Shown piece by piece: positions 9,561 to 20,703 of a stretch of DNA of 64,000 bases. Every line of letters begins with the position of its first letter. Position 1 is the first letter of the stretch. Position numbers and translations under genes: made by a program. Below the pieces are notes generated by a model, which saw nothing but the letters and a program-made list of their open reading frames with translations, searched no databases and was not told where the DNA came from. Source of the stretch: Isochrysis galbana (Eukaryota > Haptophyta > Isochrysidales > Isochrysidaceae); the NCBI GenBank assembly GCA_018136815.1, contig CM030942.1, positions 1,365,797 through 1,429,796 of the forward strand. The letters are read 5' to 3'.

Positions 9561-9999
9561 TCTGAAGAAAGGGTGGTGCAAGAAAAGAGACTGTGTGAGA
9601 TGGCGTAAGAGCCCCGTTCTTGTGCCGAGTGACGGCGTTGTGGAGTCTGAAAGTGATGCACGTGCCTCCGGCCTCGTTTTCGACATCAGGCCTTGTCCAT
9701 GAGGCGCCTGTTCCCGTGTACCGTGTATGTGCACAAATATAAGATGTCACTGTGAATCACATATTCAACCAATACGAAAAATAAGCACACGCCGGCGATG
9801 GAAATCACAAGAGGCAACTTTCATCAGGTTGCAACAACCACTAGATGTCGAGGGTTCAAATTTTATTTCCACCAGAAGAAATGGGGCATGTCCATGAAGC
9901 TCAGGCCTCTATTGAAAAAAGAATCTGTGAAATATCTTCCCCGGTCAAACCTCTCTCGCTCGCTCTCTTCCTCTCGCGGCGGGCAGGCGGCGCCGATCG
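9561..9999. other. Upstream region of the syntaxin gene
   Basis: I see no recognisable gene or repeat here. A GAGGGTTCAAATTTT sequence at about 9850 recalls a tRNA B box, but no cloverleaf can be drawn. Confidence 0.35.
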
Positions 10000-11840
10000 A
10001 TGGCCTCCTCCTCCTCGTCGTCAGCGGGCGCAGCGTACGCGCTCAAACCGGCGGACCGGCAGCGAATCAACGCGCTACCGTCGCGCTCACGCACTCACAT
10101 CTTCGTCAGGTACCGCGACAGCCTGCGCTCACACAAGGTTGCCTCGCGCAGTCTGGCGCTCTCGCAGACGCACGACTTCCGCGCACAGAAGAACCTGCTC
10201 TCGCACCAGAGCGATGAGATCGACTCGGTGGAAGACGGGCGCGCCTTCTGCATCCCACCACACTGGGTCACTGTCGTCGACGAGCTCAACCGCGACGTTG
10301 CCACAATAGAGACGAAGAGTACGTGCTGCTGCACATGGTACCACTTCACCTCTCATGGAAGCCAAGCCCGCCGAGCACGACGCCCGCCCCACTGCCATCG
10401 AGAGTTGACCACGCCCACGCGTGTGCGTTATTCGTGTGCAGTTGCTGATCTTCAGACAACGTCGAGCAAACACCTTCTCCCCAGCTTTGGCGACGAAGAT
10501 GAGCAGGACAATGAGGAAAGGATTGCGTCAATCGTCCAAGAGCTCTCTCATCTCTTTTCCGAGTGCCAACGGAAGCTAAAGATCGTCGCGTCGGAGGACA
10601 GCAAGGGGGCGGGGGATGAGGTGCGCGCTATAATACTTAACACCAGAGGATTGGGCGGGCAGGACGCCGTGCTACCACCGATGCGAGCGAGAACATTGGT
10701 TGGAGGTTTCCTATGACTGTCAGAGCGATGTGTGGGAGCAGATTCTGTTTGAAGGCCTTCGACGTAGCCCATGCGCATTCCTTCTCCCTCGCATATCCAA
10801 CTGGCGGATTGTGACTCCTTTCTGACTCTACTCCACCCCCCAATGGCTGCGATTCAGCTTGTGCGGAAGAATATCGAGCGGCGCGTTGCGCAACAGCTAC
10901 AGGACCTATCACTAGAATTCCGCCGAAGCCACAAGTCGTATCTAGCAAGTGTGTTCGACCGGGGAAGATCCTAGCGTGGATAAGAGGGGTCGCGATGGTC
11001 TCGCTGAGGCGTACTACTACTGGGCAATGCCATGCTTTCTGCCATGCGATGGACGGGTGAGAAAGAAGCACATTATAGGCACCGTCCATCTCAAACTTGG
11101 ACCTCCCACCCCTGCGTTCAGAGCTGAAAGGCCAGAAGATCGAGGACTTCCAGATGGACCTGAACCTCGGGGGCTCGAGCGACGGCGGTCTGGGTAAACG
11201 ATATGGATCCAATGCAGGCTTCTTTGACGACGAGCCAGCAAATGACCCGATTGATCCAGTAAGCAAATACGCGGCAAGGAGGCGTGGTCTAAGAAGGCGC
11301 ATAGAAGGGAGATGGCATTTAAGGTTGGAGACACTACTCAGTGGTAAAGTTGCGCCGTTCGTTTTGACCTCCAGTGTTTCCTCTTGTCCCACCACTTTCC
11401 CGTCATGTATGTAGCGCTTCAATGCGGAACAGATGCTCAAGATAGTTGTTGAAGAGCATATGAGCAAGGAGCGCGAGAAAGCTATCAATCAAGTCGCCGA
11501 ATCTGTAACGGAGCTAGCAGACATCTTTAAGGAAATCCAAGTACTCGTCATTGATCAGGTGCATAGATTTGTGATCTCTCAGCGCGCCTACATTGAAGTC
11601 ATTCGCGTGCATTTGGATGCTCTTGGTTCACCCCACAAATCTTCTCACCAGGGAACTGTGCTAGATCGGATTGACTTCAACATTGAGCAAGCTGCCGATC
11701 GCGTTGGTGCTGCTGTCGTCGAACTCAACAAGGCCAATGAGTATCAGAAGAAGTCCAAGACGATGCTTTGCATCTACCTACTACTTCTTCTTTGTGGGAT
11801 CATGGTCGTCATCTTGATTCTCAAAAATATGCTCAAATAG
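10000..11840 (+). CDS. STX16: Qa-SNARE, syntaxin-16/Tlg2/SYP4 family, six exons
   Basis: Proposed exons are 10000-10318, 10442-10620, 10858-10948, 11122-11258, 11415-11558 and 11652-11840. All boundaries are GT-AG and in frame, giving 352 residues. The N-terminus has SRTHIFVRYRDSL, like the Tlg2 N-terminal peptide that binds Sec1/Munc18 proteins. PPHWVTVVDELNRD, KHLLPSFGDEDEQ and ELSHLFSECQRKLK follow the order of the Habc region in SYP41/Tlg2. The SNARE helix runs from about MSKEREKAINQVAESVTELADIF to GTVLDRIDFNIEQAAD and contains the ionic-layer Gln in LVIDQG. A C-terminal membrane anchor (CIYLLLLLCGIMVVILIL) ends the protein. Family role: membrane fusion at the trans-Golgi network and endosomes. 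The gene lies between inverted copies of repeats B, J and C. Confidence 0.93.
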
Positions 11841-11991
11841 CTTGCTTGCGAGGGATAGCGATCATGTGGAGATCGCTTTCGTGGCTTTCGGTGTTCACGG
11901 TTGCACTAGGTTGGACGTTGGACGTCTGTGGTGTCGTCTCGGTAGTGTCAAGTGGCGTCCGTCGCCTTCCCATATTCACAGCGGCAAGTAT

Positions 11992-12032
11992 AAAAAAGGT
12001 CCTGAAGATTCCGGGCTAACACCTACGACGGT
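11992..12032 (-). mobile_element. Retroelement 3' tail, family N
   Basis: On the minus strand the sequence is GTTAGCCCGGAATCTTCAGG followed by ACCTTTTTT, the same end as at 6560-6592 and 30798-30835. The region 12033-12299 beside it holds nothing I recognise. Confidence 0.45.
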
Positions 12033-12299
12033 CAAGGTTCTACTACCTTACTCCGGCCCGGGTACCAGGTACACTAGCCCTCGGGCCCGGGTTAGAGTGC
12101 GTGGTGCGTGGTTCGGGCAGGCCTGTTGGATTGTCGCTTTGATTTCTTTGTCATTCGGTGTGTCTCGAGTCGCTTTCGCATTCAAGGTGGTGGCCGGCCG
12201 TTACCGTTTCCTTTCCGGTTCGTGTGCCGTCCCGTGTGAATGCTAGTTGTGGTCTTGCACGGGTGTTTCTATGGTGTGTCTCACTCCCAGCCTTGAGCC

Positions 12300-12705
12300 T
12301 TGTGGACAACTAAGTTTATACTTAGTTCGCCGCCCATAGGGGGGCACGAGCCCCCCCCTCTCTCCACTCCTCCCCTGCCATGGGGGAGGAACCACTCACT
12401 CTCCTGACTCTTGGCACGCCTAATGCGCTTGCCAGGAGCACACAGCCCTACGGACTCATTCCGCCTCCCCACAGGATCGCCTGACTCGCCCGCCCTGGCC
12501 CGTCGTGGCCAGCCCATCCCTCTGACTAGCCCCTCCTCCCTCTGGGCCCCCCTGTCAAGGACCCCCCAGCCAGCTCCCCACAGACCCGCAGGGGCTCGGA
12601 GCGCCAGCGAGGGAGAGGCAGGAGGGCTAGGACCATGCCCCAGCCTCACCTGTCACCTACCCCCTAAGCTGTGCTCCCTGGCCCCCGCAGGCCACCTGGG
12701 GACCT
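12300..12705 (+). mobile_element. Retroelement family B/D, 5' part (copy B1)
   Basis: The copy starts with the near-perfect palindrome AACTAAGTTTATACTTAGTT. A CCATAGGGGGGCACGAGCCCCCC hairpin and CCTCCCCTGCCATGGGGGAGG follow, and it runs to CAGGCCACCTGGGGACC. It is cut off where the oligo(A) face of the J copy at 12706 begins. The same 5' end is seen on the minus strand at 33108 and 57597. Confidence 0.55.
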
Positions 12706-12897
12706 AAAAAAAAATTCTTGAAGGTGCCCGCTAAGCTATAAGCTACCAGTGACACATCCCTCTCCCGCGATCCCGACGTCAACGCCTATACCCCTACCGC
12801 CGCTTCCCCTCCCGCTCCCCGCTCCCCCCCTCGTTCCTCGTTCCTTTTTCTTCGGTTTTGGTGGGTCGGCCCATGTACACTACTTTGGGCCTCGCGG
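12706..12897 (-). mobile_element. Retroelement 3' tail, family J
   Basis: Read on the minus strand it runs from GAGGCCCAAAGTAGTG and GGCCGACCCACCAAAACCGAAG to TAGCTTAGCGGGCACCTTCAAG, then a T-run. It matches the copies at 2925-3085 and 27405-27567. Confidence 0.5.
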
Positions 12898-13220
12898 AGG
12901 GAAGGGCCGCGGCTTGCCGCGGCCACTCGCCTCGGCGAGCAGAGATCATTGATTTTGGGCTCCTGTCTCACGAGTGCTCCCCCCCCCCCTGCGTTGTTTT
13001 TACCCGAAAGGGGTTTTCCCCCTGCGTCCAGCGTGGACTCGAGGAGAGGACGTGCTGGGGTGCGCGGGGTCGGTGCGTGCACTGGGGTGAGGACAAATAT
13101 CGAGGGGAGGGGGCAGTGCCCCCACCCCCCGGTATCACTCGGACACCTGGTCCGTCAGGCATGGCGGGATCCTGGGACTGAATCCAATATTAGCTAGTGG
13201 GGTTGGCTAGGATATAACAA
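12898..13220 (-). repeat. Interspersed repeat C, copy 2 (inverted)
   Basis: This is an inverted, near-complete copy of 7885-8203 ending GTTGGCTAGGATATAA on the plus strand. Shared blocks include CGGGTAAAAACAACGCAGGG and CATGCCTGACGG(G/A)CCA on the minus strand. The two copies flank the syntaxin locus in opposite orientation, about 4.7 kb apart. Confidence 0.65.
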
Positions 13221-13284
13221 TATTTGTTATTATCACTCCCAGCCTTGTGGCCAGCGCATGCAGTTCTTCGCTAGGCATTAGCTT

Positions 13285-13644
13285 GTCGTCCTTTCCCAGT
13301 GTGAATACAGGGCGCTGATGTCGTCCTTTCCCAGCGTGAATACGGGGGGTAGGAAGGGGGGGATAAAAATAGAAAATAGCAGGTCCCAATTGGAGGGAAT
13401 GGTATGGAGAAAGAGAAAACCGAACTTAAGGTTGTTGCAGTCGCTTGCTGCCTATGGCTCAGAGGTCGTCCTTTCCCAGTGTGAATACAGGGCGCTGATG
13501 TCGTCCTTTCCCAGCGTGAATACGGGGGGTAGGAAGGGGGGGATAAAAATAGAAAATAGCAGGTCCCAATTGGAGGGAATGGTATGGAGAAAGAGAAAAC
13601 CGAACTTAAGGTTGTTGCAGTCGCTTGCTGCCTATGGCTCAGAG
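13285..13644. repeat. Exact 180-bp tandem duplication
   Basis: Two copies, 13285-13464 and 13465-13644, appear identical base for base by eye. Each starts GTCGTCCTTTCCCAGTGTG and ends CTGCCTATGGCTCAGAG. Each unit also contains an internal ~36-bp partial repeat of its own start. The period is a multiple of three, so open frames continue through it, but no protein is recognised. Confidence 0.9.
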
Positions 13645-14871
13645 AAGGCGTGGGGGGGTTCATTACGATTTGAATTTGATGTGGGTCTGGGCGAATGGAG
13701 TGCGAGTCGCGATGCGCGGTCTGGGAGGGTCTCGATGGGTGAGTTGAGTGCTCAGCACATGCCAAACGGCAAACGGCATGGCTTGAGGTTGACTGGCAGA
13801 CCCCCCCCTAAAGGGGCCTTAGTGCCTGAGGGGGGGGGCGCGAGGCCCCCCCCCCCCCCCCCCCATGACCCCTACTCTAAGAGTAGGTTGGCATCGAGGT
13901 GGGGTGGGGGGGGGGCGAGGCGTCTCCCCATGACCCCTACTACCTACCATAAGAGTAGGCTGAAGGCCATAGGCAAGAAAAACGAGGCAGCACATCTTAC
14001 ATCCTTCTTGTTCATCGGGCATCGGCCGGACGCGAATCAGGTATCACCACCACCCACCATCCTCACTACGAGCCAACAACCAAAAGCGTTAGGAAGCCGG
14101 CATTCGCAACACCTACGTGTAGCCGCCGAAACCACCACAACAAAATCGAGACTGCCACCATCTCACAACCCGACAGCACCATCAAAGTAGGTCACCACTT
14201 CATCTGGCCGGCCAAGCTGTAGAGTGGGCGGAGCAATCAGTGTCGGTGCAACGCATGATACTTGCAAGGCGACTAAGTCAGCCACCTCGCTGAGGAGGTA
14301 TCACGACGCGCGCTTGCGCTGAGTGTTGGCATGCTCGTAGCAGAGGCCACGCTGAGCGCCGTGTACTGCCGCTTGGGCGTGTCGTGCGGGGAAAGTTGTT
14401 GGAACACGAGCTTCGCGACATGAAGGCTTGCTCGCGCGCAAGCGCCGCCGCGCCGCTAGGCACGAAGCTCAGGGTGGGCCACGTGAGGGGAAAGATCTCG
14501 ACGCAGCTAGGGTAATGCGCTTCGCCGCTCGCCACGCCGCCCGCCGAGCACCACGGACGACATGCGCAGGTCATCCTCTTTCGCCTGCGTCCTTTCGGCT
14601 ACGCGCGCCCCGCGACGATAGCACACCTCGCCGGACGCTACCAGGGTCTCAGGTTTGATGGGTCCGAGCAAGAGAGTTAGGCCAGCGCGCGTGCAACAAG
14701 CGCTGGATCAGCGTGCCGCCCATGCCGAGTCGGCGCACCCGTGCAGACACACAAATAATCCGTAGGATTCCTTCTCTGGTTGCTTCGCCTCGTGCACAGC
14801 ACTAGCTCAAGTTATGCGTGCGCACTTACTGAGGACGAAAACATCGTGCCCTCAAAAGCAATCGAGAAGCT
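13645..14871. other. Intergenic, no gene seen
   Basis: The region contains G and C homopolymers (for example C-runs around 13846-13864) and a duplicated ATGACCCCTACT..TAAGAGTAGG(T/C)TG block at 13864-13890 and 13930-13962. Frames on both strands look like composition artefacts. It lies just downstream of EFTUD2. Confidence 0.4.
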
Positions 14872-17800
14872 CTAGAAGTAGTCGGCCTCGGCATCCTGCT
14901 TGGCAAGCTCGAGCAACATGGGATCGTCAAAAAACTTATTGATGGAAACATCCTCAGATAGACCCTTGCGGCGACGCGTCTTTACCATGAATTCACGAGC
15001 AAGGTGAGGTGTTGGCTGAGGTTCGAGAGGGCGAAGAGCAATGTTCTTGTCCAGCGGATCTCCAGGCACGATAGCCCAATGGTCGAAGACGGACATACAG
15101 AATGCTTGCCCCTGAGTATGAGAGCGCAGATCGGTCTCGAAGCCGAAAGAGTCGATTACGGGCAGGTACGCCTTCATTACGTGCAGTGGCGTTCCAGCGC
15201 GCGGCCCCTCGGAGGTCACATGTCCACGGCGGCGCGCGAGAACCGTGTAGATAGCAGGGACGCAGTCTTCCGGGGCCGTGATATCGACAAAGAAGACGGG
15301 CTCCATCAGCCTAGGCGTCGCCATCAAGAAGGCCGAGTATGCAACACGTCGCGCCGTGGGGATAATCTGTCCTCCGCCACGTTGAATGGGCTGCGCGGCA
15401 ATGGTCGCGTCGAGGATCTTGAACTTGACGTTGCGCATCGGCTCATCGCAAAGCGGCCCCTCGCGGGAGGACCACTGGAAACCCTGCAGAATGAAATCCC
15501 GAATCGAGTTGAGGAGCTGCTTGTCTACCTCGGACGGCAGCGTGTCATCGACTAGCACATTGGGCCCCTTATCATCTGGCGCAAAGCCCCACACGGATCG
15601 CGCAGCAAGCAAATCCCAGTCGTACTTCTTCTGGAAGAACTCGCCTAGCCGCTTCCGGTCCCACTTGATGGACACGTTTCCTGCCTCGATATCCTCGGCC
15701 AGTCCCTTGTCGAGAGGCTCGGCAATCATGGTGAGCTTCGATTTGCCGTTCGGAGTTTCAGCGAAGCACTTGATCGAAGACGTCTCAACAACGGTCTCAC
15801 AGAATGCAACAACCGGGTCGGACACTTTAACCTCGATTTCGGCGTACACGTGGCGAAGGTCGTGCATCACACAATCTAAGTAGAGCTCTCCTGTTCCCAG
15901 GATCACGTGTTCACCAGACTCCTCGACCTTGGTCGACAGCAGAGGGTATGCCTTATTGAGTTTGCGCAGGCCTTCCAACATCTTTGGGAGCTCAGACGGA
16001 TTGAGTGGCTCGGCGGCGATCTTCATGGTTGAGACCGTGTTGAATGCGAGGGGACGGAAGATACACACTTGATCGTTGGCTACACCCGGCGCACCAGCAG
16101 TGATGGTACCTGTCTTGACGAGAGACGCGTCGACGCCCTCGATGAGCGCCCAACAGCCCGCCGGGACTTCTGTCACCTCGACACGGTACCGTGACTATCG
16201 GCACACGTAGCAGATAGAGGTAAAGGGGGAGGGGGAGAGGCGGAGTAGGGGTGAGAACTATGGCGTGCGAGGAGATCAGCGCGGTGATTACAGAATACTG
16301 GCGGGCCACACCAACTCCATATGCCGCAGCGAGGTGCAGTGCAACGCCACTTCGCGCATCGTCACCTGGTAAATCCATAGCCTCGATACCGTTCTCTTTG
16401 CCGAATCCTCTTGGTCTTCGAGCGAGTAAGTCTCCCCCAATACATTCACTTGCTGCCCCACGCGAATCGTCCCCGACACGACGCGGCCGAACGCGTCGAA
16501 TGTTTCGCAGTCAGGCTTATGATACATTTTGGTCACGTTCAGCATGAGCAGGCCCTCTGCATCACACTGGAGCATCCCATCTACGAAAGACTCCGTCAAG
16601 TCGCCGGTGTATGTGTGTTCCACTTTGACCTGCGCACCCGCCGCGGCCGATGGCAAGTGCTTCACGCACGAGTCGACGAGACTGGCGTACGAATCTCCCA
16701 GGAATCTCGACATTACCACCTTCAGCAGGGGCTTGGGGTCAAGGCGGTACTCCTCCTTGTGCATCGGTAGTCCCAAGTCAGCCAGGGTTGTCTTGAGTTC
16801 GGCCTCAGGCGCTGAGATGGCCTGAGTGACTAGCTTGTAGAGCGGCTCTAGCACAAACTGCACAAAAGTACGTGGGCCGCCACCCGCGGGGGGCTTCCGC
16901 CTGAACGCGCGTGTCTCGGGCTGAAAATATACGTCGCCCCACAGCCGGCGTGAGAATGGCTCGGGGCGAAGCTCTGGGTAGAAGTCGGAATAGACTGAGG
17001 CGAAAGAGTGCAGGGAGAAGCACCAGTTGAGCTGCGATGAGGCGAATAGCACCGACCCGTCCTCAGGTGAGAGACGAGGGTGCTCTCCGCCGGATGCGCC
17101 CACGATGACGTCGTTTGCCTCCTCGATCACCTGTCGCACCTTAAAGTAGGCATCGGTCGGGTGGAGCTTCAGCTCTAGCATCAGACGGTCCAACTTGTTG
17201 ACGCAAAGCACGATGCGCAGCCGCTCTGCTAGTGCGTGCCGGATGAGCCGCTCCGTGTTCGCCATCACGCCTTCCACCACGTCGACCACGAGCAGGACGC
17301 CATCGGCCAGTCGGAGGGCGGCGGTGACCTCGTCCTGGAACCCGACGTGACCTGGAGTGTCGATGAGATTGAACAGGTAGTGCTTCTCTGTCGAGGCTTG
17401 CAGGAGCAGGCTGACGGGGGATGCCTTGATTGAGAGACCACGTTTTTGCTCGTCGACGCGAGAATCGGTGTACCGACGCTCAGTGACCAGACCGCCCACT
17501 TCACGTTTCCCTGCCTTGCCCTGATGCCCGCGCCGCGTCGGCCCCATATTGTGCGTCAAGCCGACCAAGTTGTCGATGAGACACGTCTTGCCATGATGCA
17601 AGTGACCAATCACGGCAATGTTGCGCACGAGGTGAGGGTGGTGCATCAGTGAGACCAAGAACTCAGTCTTGTACTTGGTCTCAGGAACGGTCGGCTCCAC
17701 CACATCGAAGTCCTTGACCCGGACCGGCGCGACAATTGGCTGGGTTATAGGCTGCGTGTCCTCTTCTTGCACTGTCGTCTCCACCTGCATGTGTAGCACA

Positions 17801-18352
17801 AGAGGCTAGGTGAGTGTGTTGGACACGTTCAGACCAAGTGCCATGCACGTCACCGACGCAGGGTTGGAGCACAAAGATATGGGCGGACCTCTTCCCCGTA
17901 GACTTCAATGGCAGTAGGATAGTACTTCTTGTCCTCGTGTAGCACAATGCGAGACTCGTCGCCGTCTGGCATGTCGGCCATCTCAATGTCTCCGCCATGC
18001 GCCTGCAGCTCATCGGCCTCGTCCAAATCCTCCTCCTCATGGGCGTCCCCAATGATGGGCCCATCCCCCTCGTCGTCACTGTCCAGCTCTACATATACGA
18101 GAAGATGAGGGCGCACATTGCGCTTGAGAGACAGCAGGAGCGCGAGCCAAGGCGGACAGCAGGGAGGGAGCTAGCGAGGGCGAGGAGCGGCAGAGTAGCT
18201 TCAGGTGCAGGTGCGAAGAGGGCTTGCGGGTGGTGGTGCGCCCGTTGTGCGTGTGGGCATAAGTGTAAGCATGCGGATCGCGCCGGCCGGGCCACTGCAC
18301 CCGGGCCGATGTAGTTGCCGAACTCGTCGTAGAGCTCGGCCTCGGGCTCCAT
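14872..18352 (-). CDS. EFTUD2: U5 snRNP GTPase EFTUD2/Snu114, four exons
   Basis: Proposed exons on the minus strand are 18352-18301, 18088-17889, 17784-16366 and 16194-14872, all GT-AG and in frame, giving 997 residues (human is 972). The start [17 protein letters not shown] continues into ELDSDDEGD, as in the family. An acidic N-terminal stretch and [12 protein letters not shown] follow. The GTPase domain has the Snu114-type P-loop GHLHHGKT near residue 144, DTPGHV and NKLDR. Later blocks include [64 protein letters not shown] and [11 protein letters not shown], the EF-2-like domains III-V. The end, [13 protein letters not shown] and [15 protein letters not shown], is highly conserved. Family role: regulates Brr2 unwinding and spliceosome activation and disassembly in the nucleus. 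About 25 extra residues after GLTHN, near switch I, are unusual. Confidence 0.97.
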
Positions 18353-19040
18353 CGGTCCGGCGGCGCCGCGAGCCCGCGCGCCGAGAGGGGGGAGGCGGGG
18401 GGGGCGAGGGCCGAGGGAGGGGAAGCGGGGGGGGGGGGGGGGAGGCGCTGATTTTTAAATACTACAGGAGTATTAGATCCTTACACTGCTACACTGCTGT
18501 GGGCATTCTTCTGACGAGTTCTAAGCTATGAGATAGAGTACGCTGCGCTAGATCGTGGGCAAGTCTCACCTGGTGTGTCACACGGGGACGATTTATATTA
18601 AAAAATCTTAAAAACTAACCGCTACTTGCACGGCGCGAGGCAGATTGCTAGTGCTATCCCTAACTACCCTCCCTTTCCCTTTCTTACCACTCCCCGTTTC
18701 CCTTTCCCCTCCCCCGTTCCCTTCTCTGGAAAGCGGAAAGCGGGGGCGGGGGGAGGGGAGCCGCCGCGCGCGCTGCTTCGACCAGGGACCAGGGGCGTGA
18801 GATAGAGGGGGTCCTATTCGGGTGTTCGTCTCGTCCCTTCGGGGGCCGGTACTTAGTGGGAGTCTATACCTTTATTCGAGGGATTTATTTATGATTTATG
18901 CTATATTTCGGATGCCTAGTTCGTTCGCTACTTGCGCCAAGGCGCCCGAGACTTCCAAGTTGAAATCCTTGTCCACGGTGTATAAGTAAATAATAAAATA
19001 AAATAAATAAAATAAAATAATTAAAATTAAAATGTTATAT
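18353..19040. other. EFTUD2 upstream region, no second gene seen
   Basis: The first 100 bases are G-rich with a run of more than ten G near 18430. Further on is an A/T-rich stretch of AAATAAAATAA repeats at 18985-19035, just before repeat C. No coding feature is recognised. Confidence 0.4.
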
Positions 19041-19200
19041 GTTATATCCTAGCCAATCCCACTAGCCACTAGCTAATTATTGGACACAACTTTTCCGTCC
19101 CGGAATCCCGCCATGCCTGACGAGCCAGGTGTCCGAGTGCTACCGGGGGGAGGGGGCACTGCCCCCTCCCCTCGATATTTTCCTTCCTTCCCCCAGTGCA
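19041..19200 (+). repeat. Interspersed repeat C, truncated copy 3
   Basis: The copy begins GTTATATCCTAGCCAA and follows copy 1 through ATGCCTGACG(A/G)GCCA to CCCCCAGTGCA, where the match stops and LINE coding sequence starts. The junction is probably the 5' boundary of the LINE insertion. Confidence 0.6.
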
Positions 19201-20703
19201 CGCTGCCGGACTGGACTCGGCCGCGGGGCAGTCCTATCCTCGATTCCTACGAAGACGCTCACCCGCAGTATCAGGGGAAACCCGGCACTGCCAGCATTCT
19301 GGAAGGACGCCTTGGTGTACTTCAGGACCCTAAACATACGCCGCACGAGACTCACAAGGGAAGGAGCACTGTCACAGCCAATATGGCACAATCCTCACGA
19401 CCCACCACCGCTCAAACGCGGGGCGTGGATCAGCCTATGGGAATCCCTTCAGACGCACGTTGCACATAACATCTATAAAAACGAGGACCTCACGGAACCT
19501 TACACGCGAGAGGATTGCGCTCAATACCTGGAACACCTCCCCGAAATATTCGATCACAAGGGGAGCAGAATAAACAAAACGGAATTCCTAGACTCGTGGG
19601 AGCGGGTGGTGCAACACGTCTCGCACCTCCTAGAAAAAGCAAAAGAGACCCCGCCCCATGACCCGGCCCCCGCCGAGTCGTGCACGGGATCGCCGAGCGC
19701 GTCAGCATTGCCGCTAGAAGTGTCTAGAGAAACCAAAGTCTCCGAGAGCGACACGTACATAACTAGAATGAATAACATATGGATCTATACAAACACCAAC
19801 TATCTAGGCGAGACCACAGACACCACCGTGGTAGCAAAACCGGGCGAGGAGGATCACTACTACGCCCCAGCTAAATGGGAAAATGGACTAAAAGGCCCGA
19901 AACACCTCGAATTCCCTCTTGCGGACGAGTACACGCTTAACGAAAAGACACAACTAGACCAAATCACCGTGTCGGATATAACGCGAGAGCTCAAAGGGGA
20001 CGGCCCCCGCAACAAACCTCAGCCAGCGCGAGAGGCGTGGGCCCGCAAGCTAGACCTGACGCACGATGAATGGAAGCACGTGGCGAAACTCTATACCCAC
20101 CCCCTACTAAAACACACAGACAAACACCTGCACTTCAAGCACGTTACCCATAGGAGGCTGGGTACGCGAAACCGGTTCGCAGCGGCGACCACCACAAGAT
20201 GTAGACTCTGCGGGAAACACAGAGAAAACTCGACGCACCTAGCTAGATGCCCGTCCACGCTTCCGATATTTCAAACCATAGAAGCCGTAGCGGGGTACAC
20301 CCCGGCGAAAGACAGATCGACGACTCAAAAAATCAAAGACAGACTATTCGCATACCCGAATTCCCCGACGCCGGATAGCCTTAAAGCCCTCTACCTAATA
20401 GCATGGAGATACATCATAAGCGACTTCTACAAAGTGGAATTCGAAAATCACACCTTCCACCACGTACCGGTTATCGAAAGAGTCCTAAGCAGGTTCACGG
20501 CCCTCGTCAGAGGTCGGGAACCTCCGGACAACTTCTTAACCGCACGCACGCGCAAGGCCTCCCTGGGAAGGAAGCCGAAAATCAAATCTCCACACGACCT
20601 CAGCGCCCCTGTCTTCTTAACTAACAACAAAGGCGCCCTAGTCATGAGCACGAATCTATCTCTGGTAGCGGAAGCCCTCAACATAGCAGAGCGACTAGCC
20701 TAA
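19129..20703 (+). CDS. Non-LTR retrotransposon ORF, C-terminal part (open frame)
   Basis: The frame is 524 residues. The first ~25 come from repeat C, and LINE-like sequence starts at about 19205 with RTGLGRGAVLSSIP. It lacks the reverse transcriptase core. The middle (MNNIWIYTNTNYLGETTDT, AREAWARKLDLTHDEWKHVA, LLKHTDKHLHFKH) is conserved with other copies in the window. A zinc-binding motif, CRLCGKHRENSTHLARCP, resembles the zf-RVT domain found after the RT in LINE proteins. The last 60 residues (GRKPKIKSPHDLSAPVF to LVAEALNIAERLA) recur in at least five other places here. No stop interrupts the frame, so the copy is fairly young. It is 5'-truncated and cannot move by itself. Confidence 0.75.
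   Translation: MSECYRGEGALPPPLDIFLPSPSARCRTGLGRGAVLSSIPTKTLTRSIRGNPALPAFWKDALVYFRTLNIRRTRLTREGALSQPIWHNPHDPPPLKRGAWISLWESLQTHVAHNIYKNEDLTEPYTREDCAQYLEHLPEIFDHKGSRINKTEFLDSWERVVQHVSHLLEKAKETPPHDPAPAESCTGSPSASALPLEVSRETKVSESDTYITRMNNIWIYTNTNYLGETTDTTVVAKPGEEDHYYAPAKWENGLKGPKHLEFPLADEYTLNEKTQLDQITVSDITRELKGDGPRNKPQPAREAWARKLDLTHDEWKHVAKLYTHPLLKHTDKHLHFKHVTHRRLGTRNRFAAATTTRCRLCGKHRENSTHLARCPSTLPIFQTIEAVAGYTPAKDRSTTQKIKDRLFAYPNSPTPDSLKALYLIAWRYIISDFYKVEFENHTFHHVPVIERVLSRFTALVRGREPPDNFLTARTRKASLGRKPKIKSPHDLSAPVFLTNNKGALVMSTNLSLVAEALNIAERLA

Noticed and set aside
9840-9870. B-box-like GGGTTCAAATT near the syntaxin gene
   Set aside because: No A box at the right distance and no cloverleaf.
13318-14190. 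290-residue plus-strand frame through the 180-bp duplication
   Set aside because: The frame exists because the period is a multiple of three; the downstream part is translated C/G-runs without any recognisable domain.
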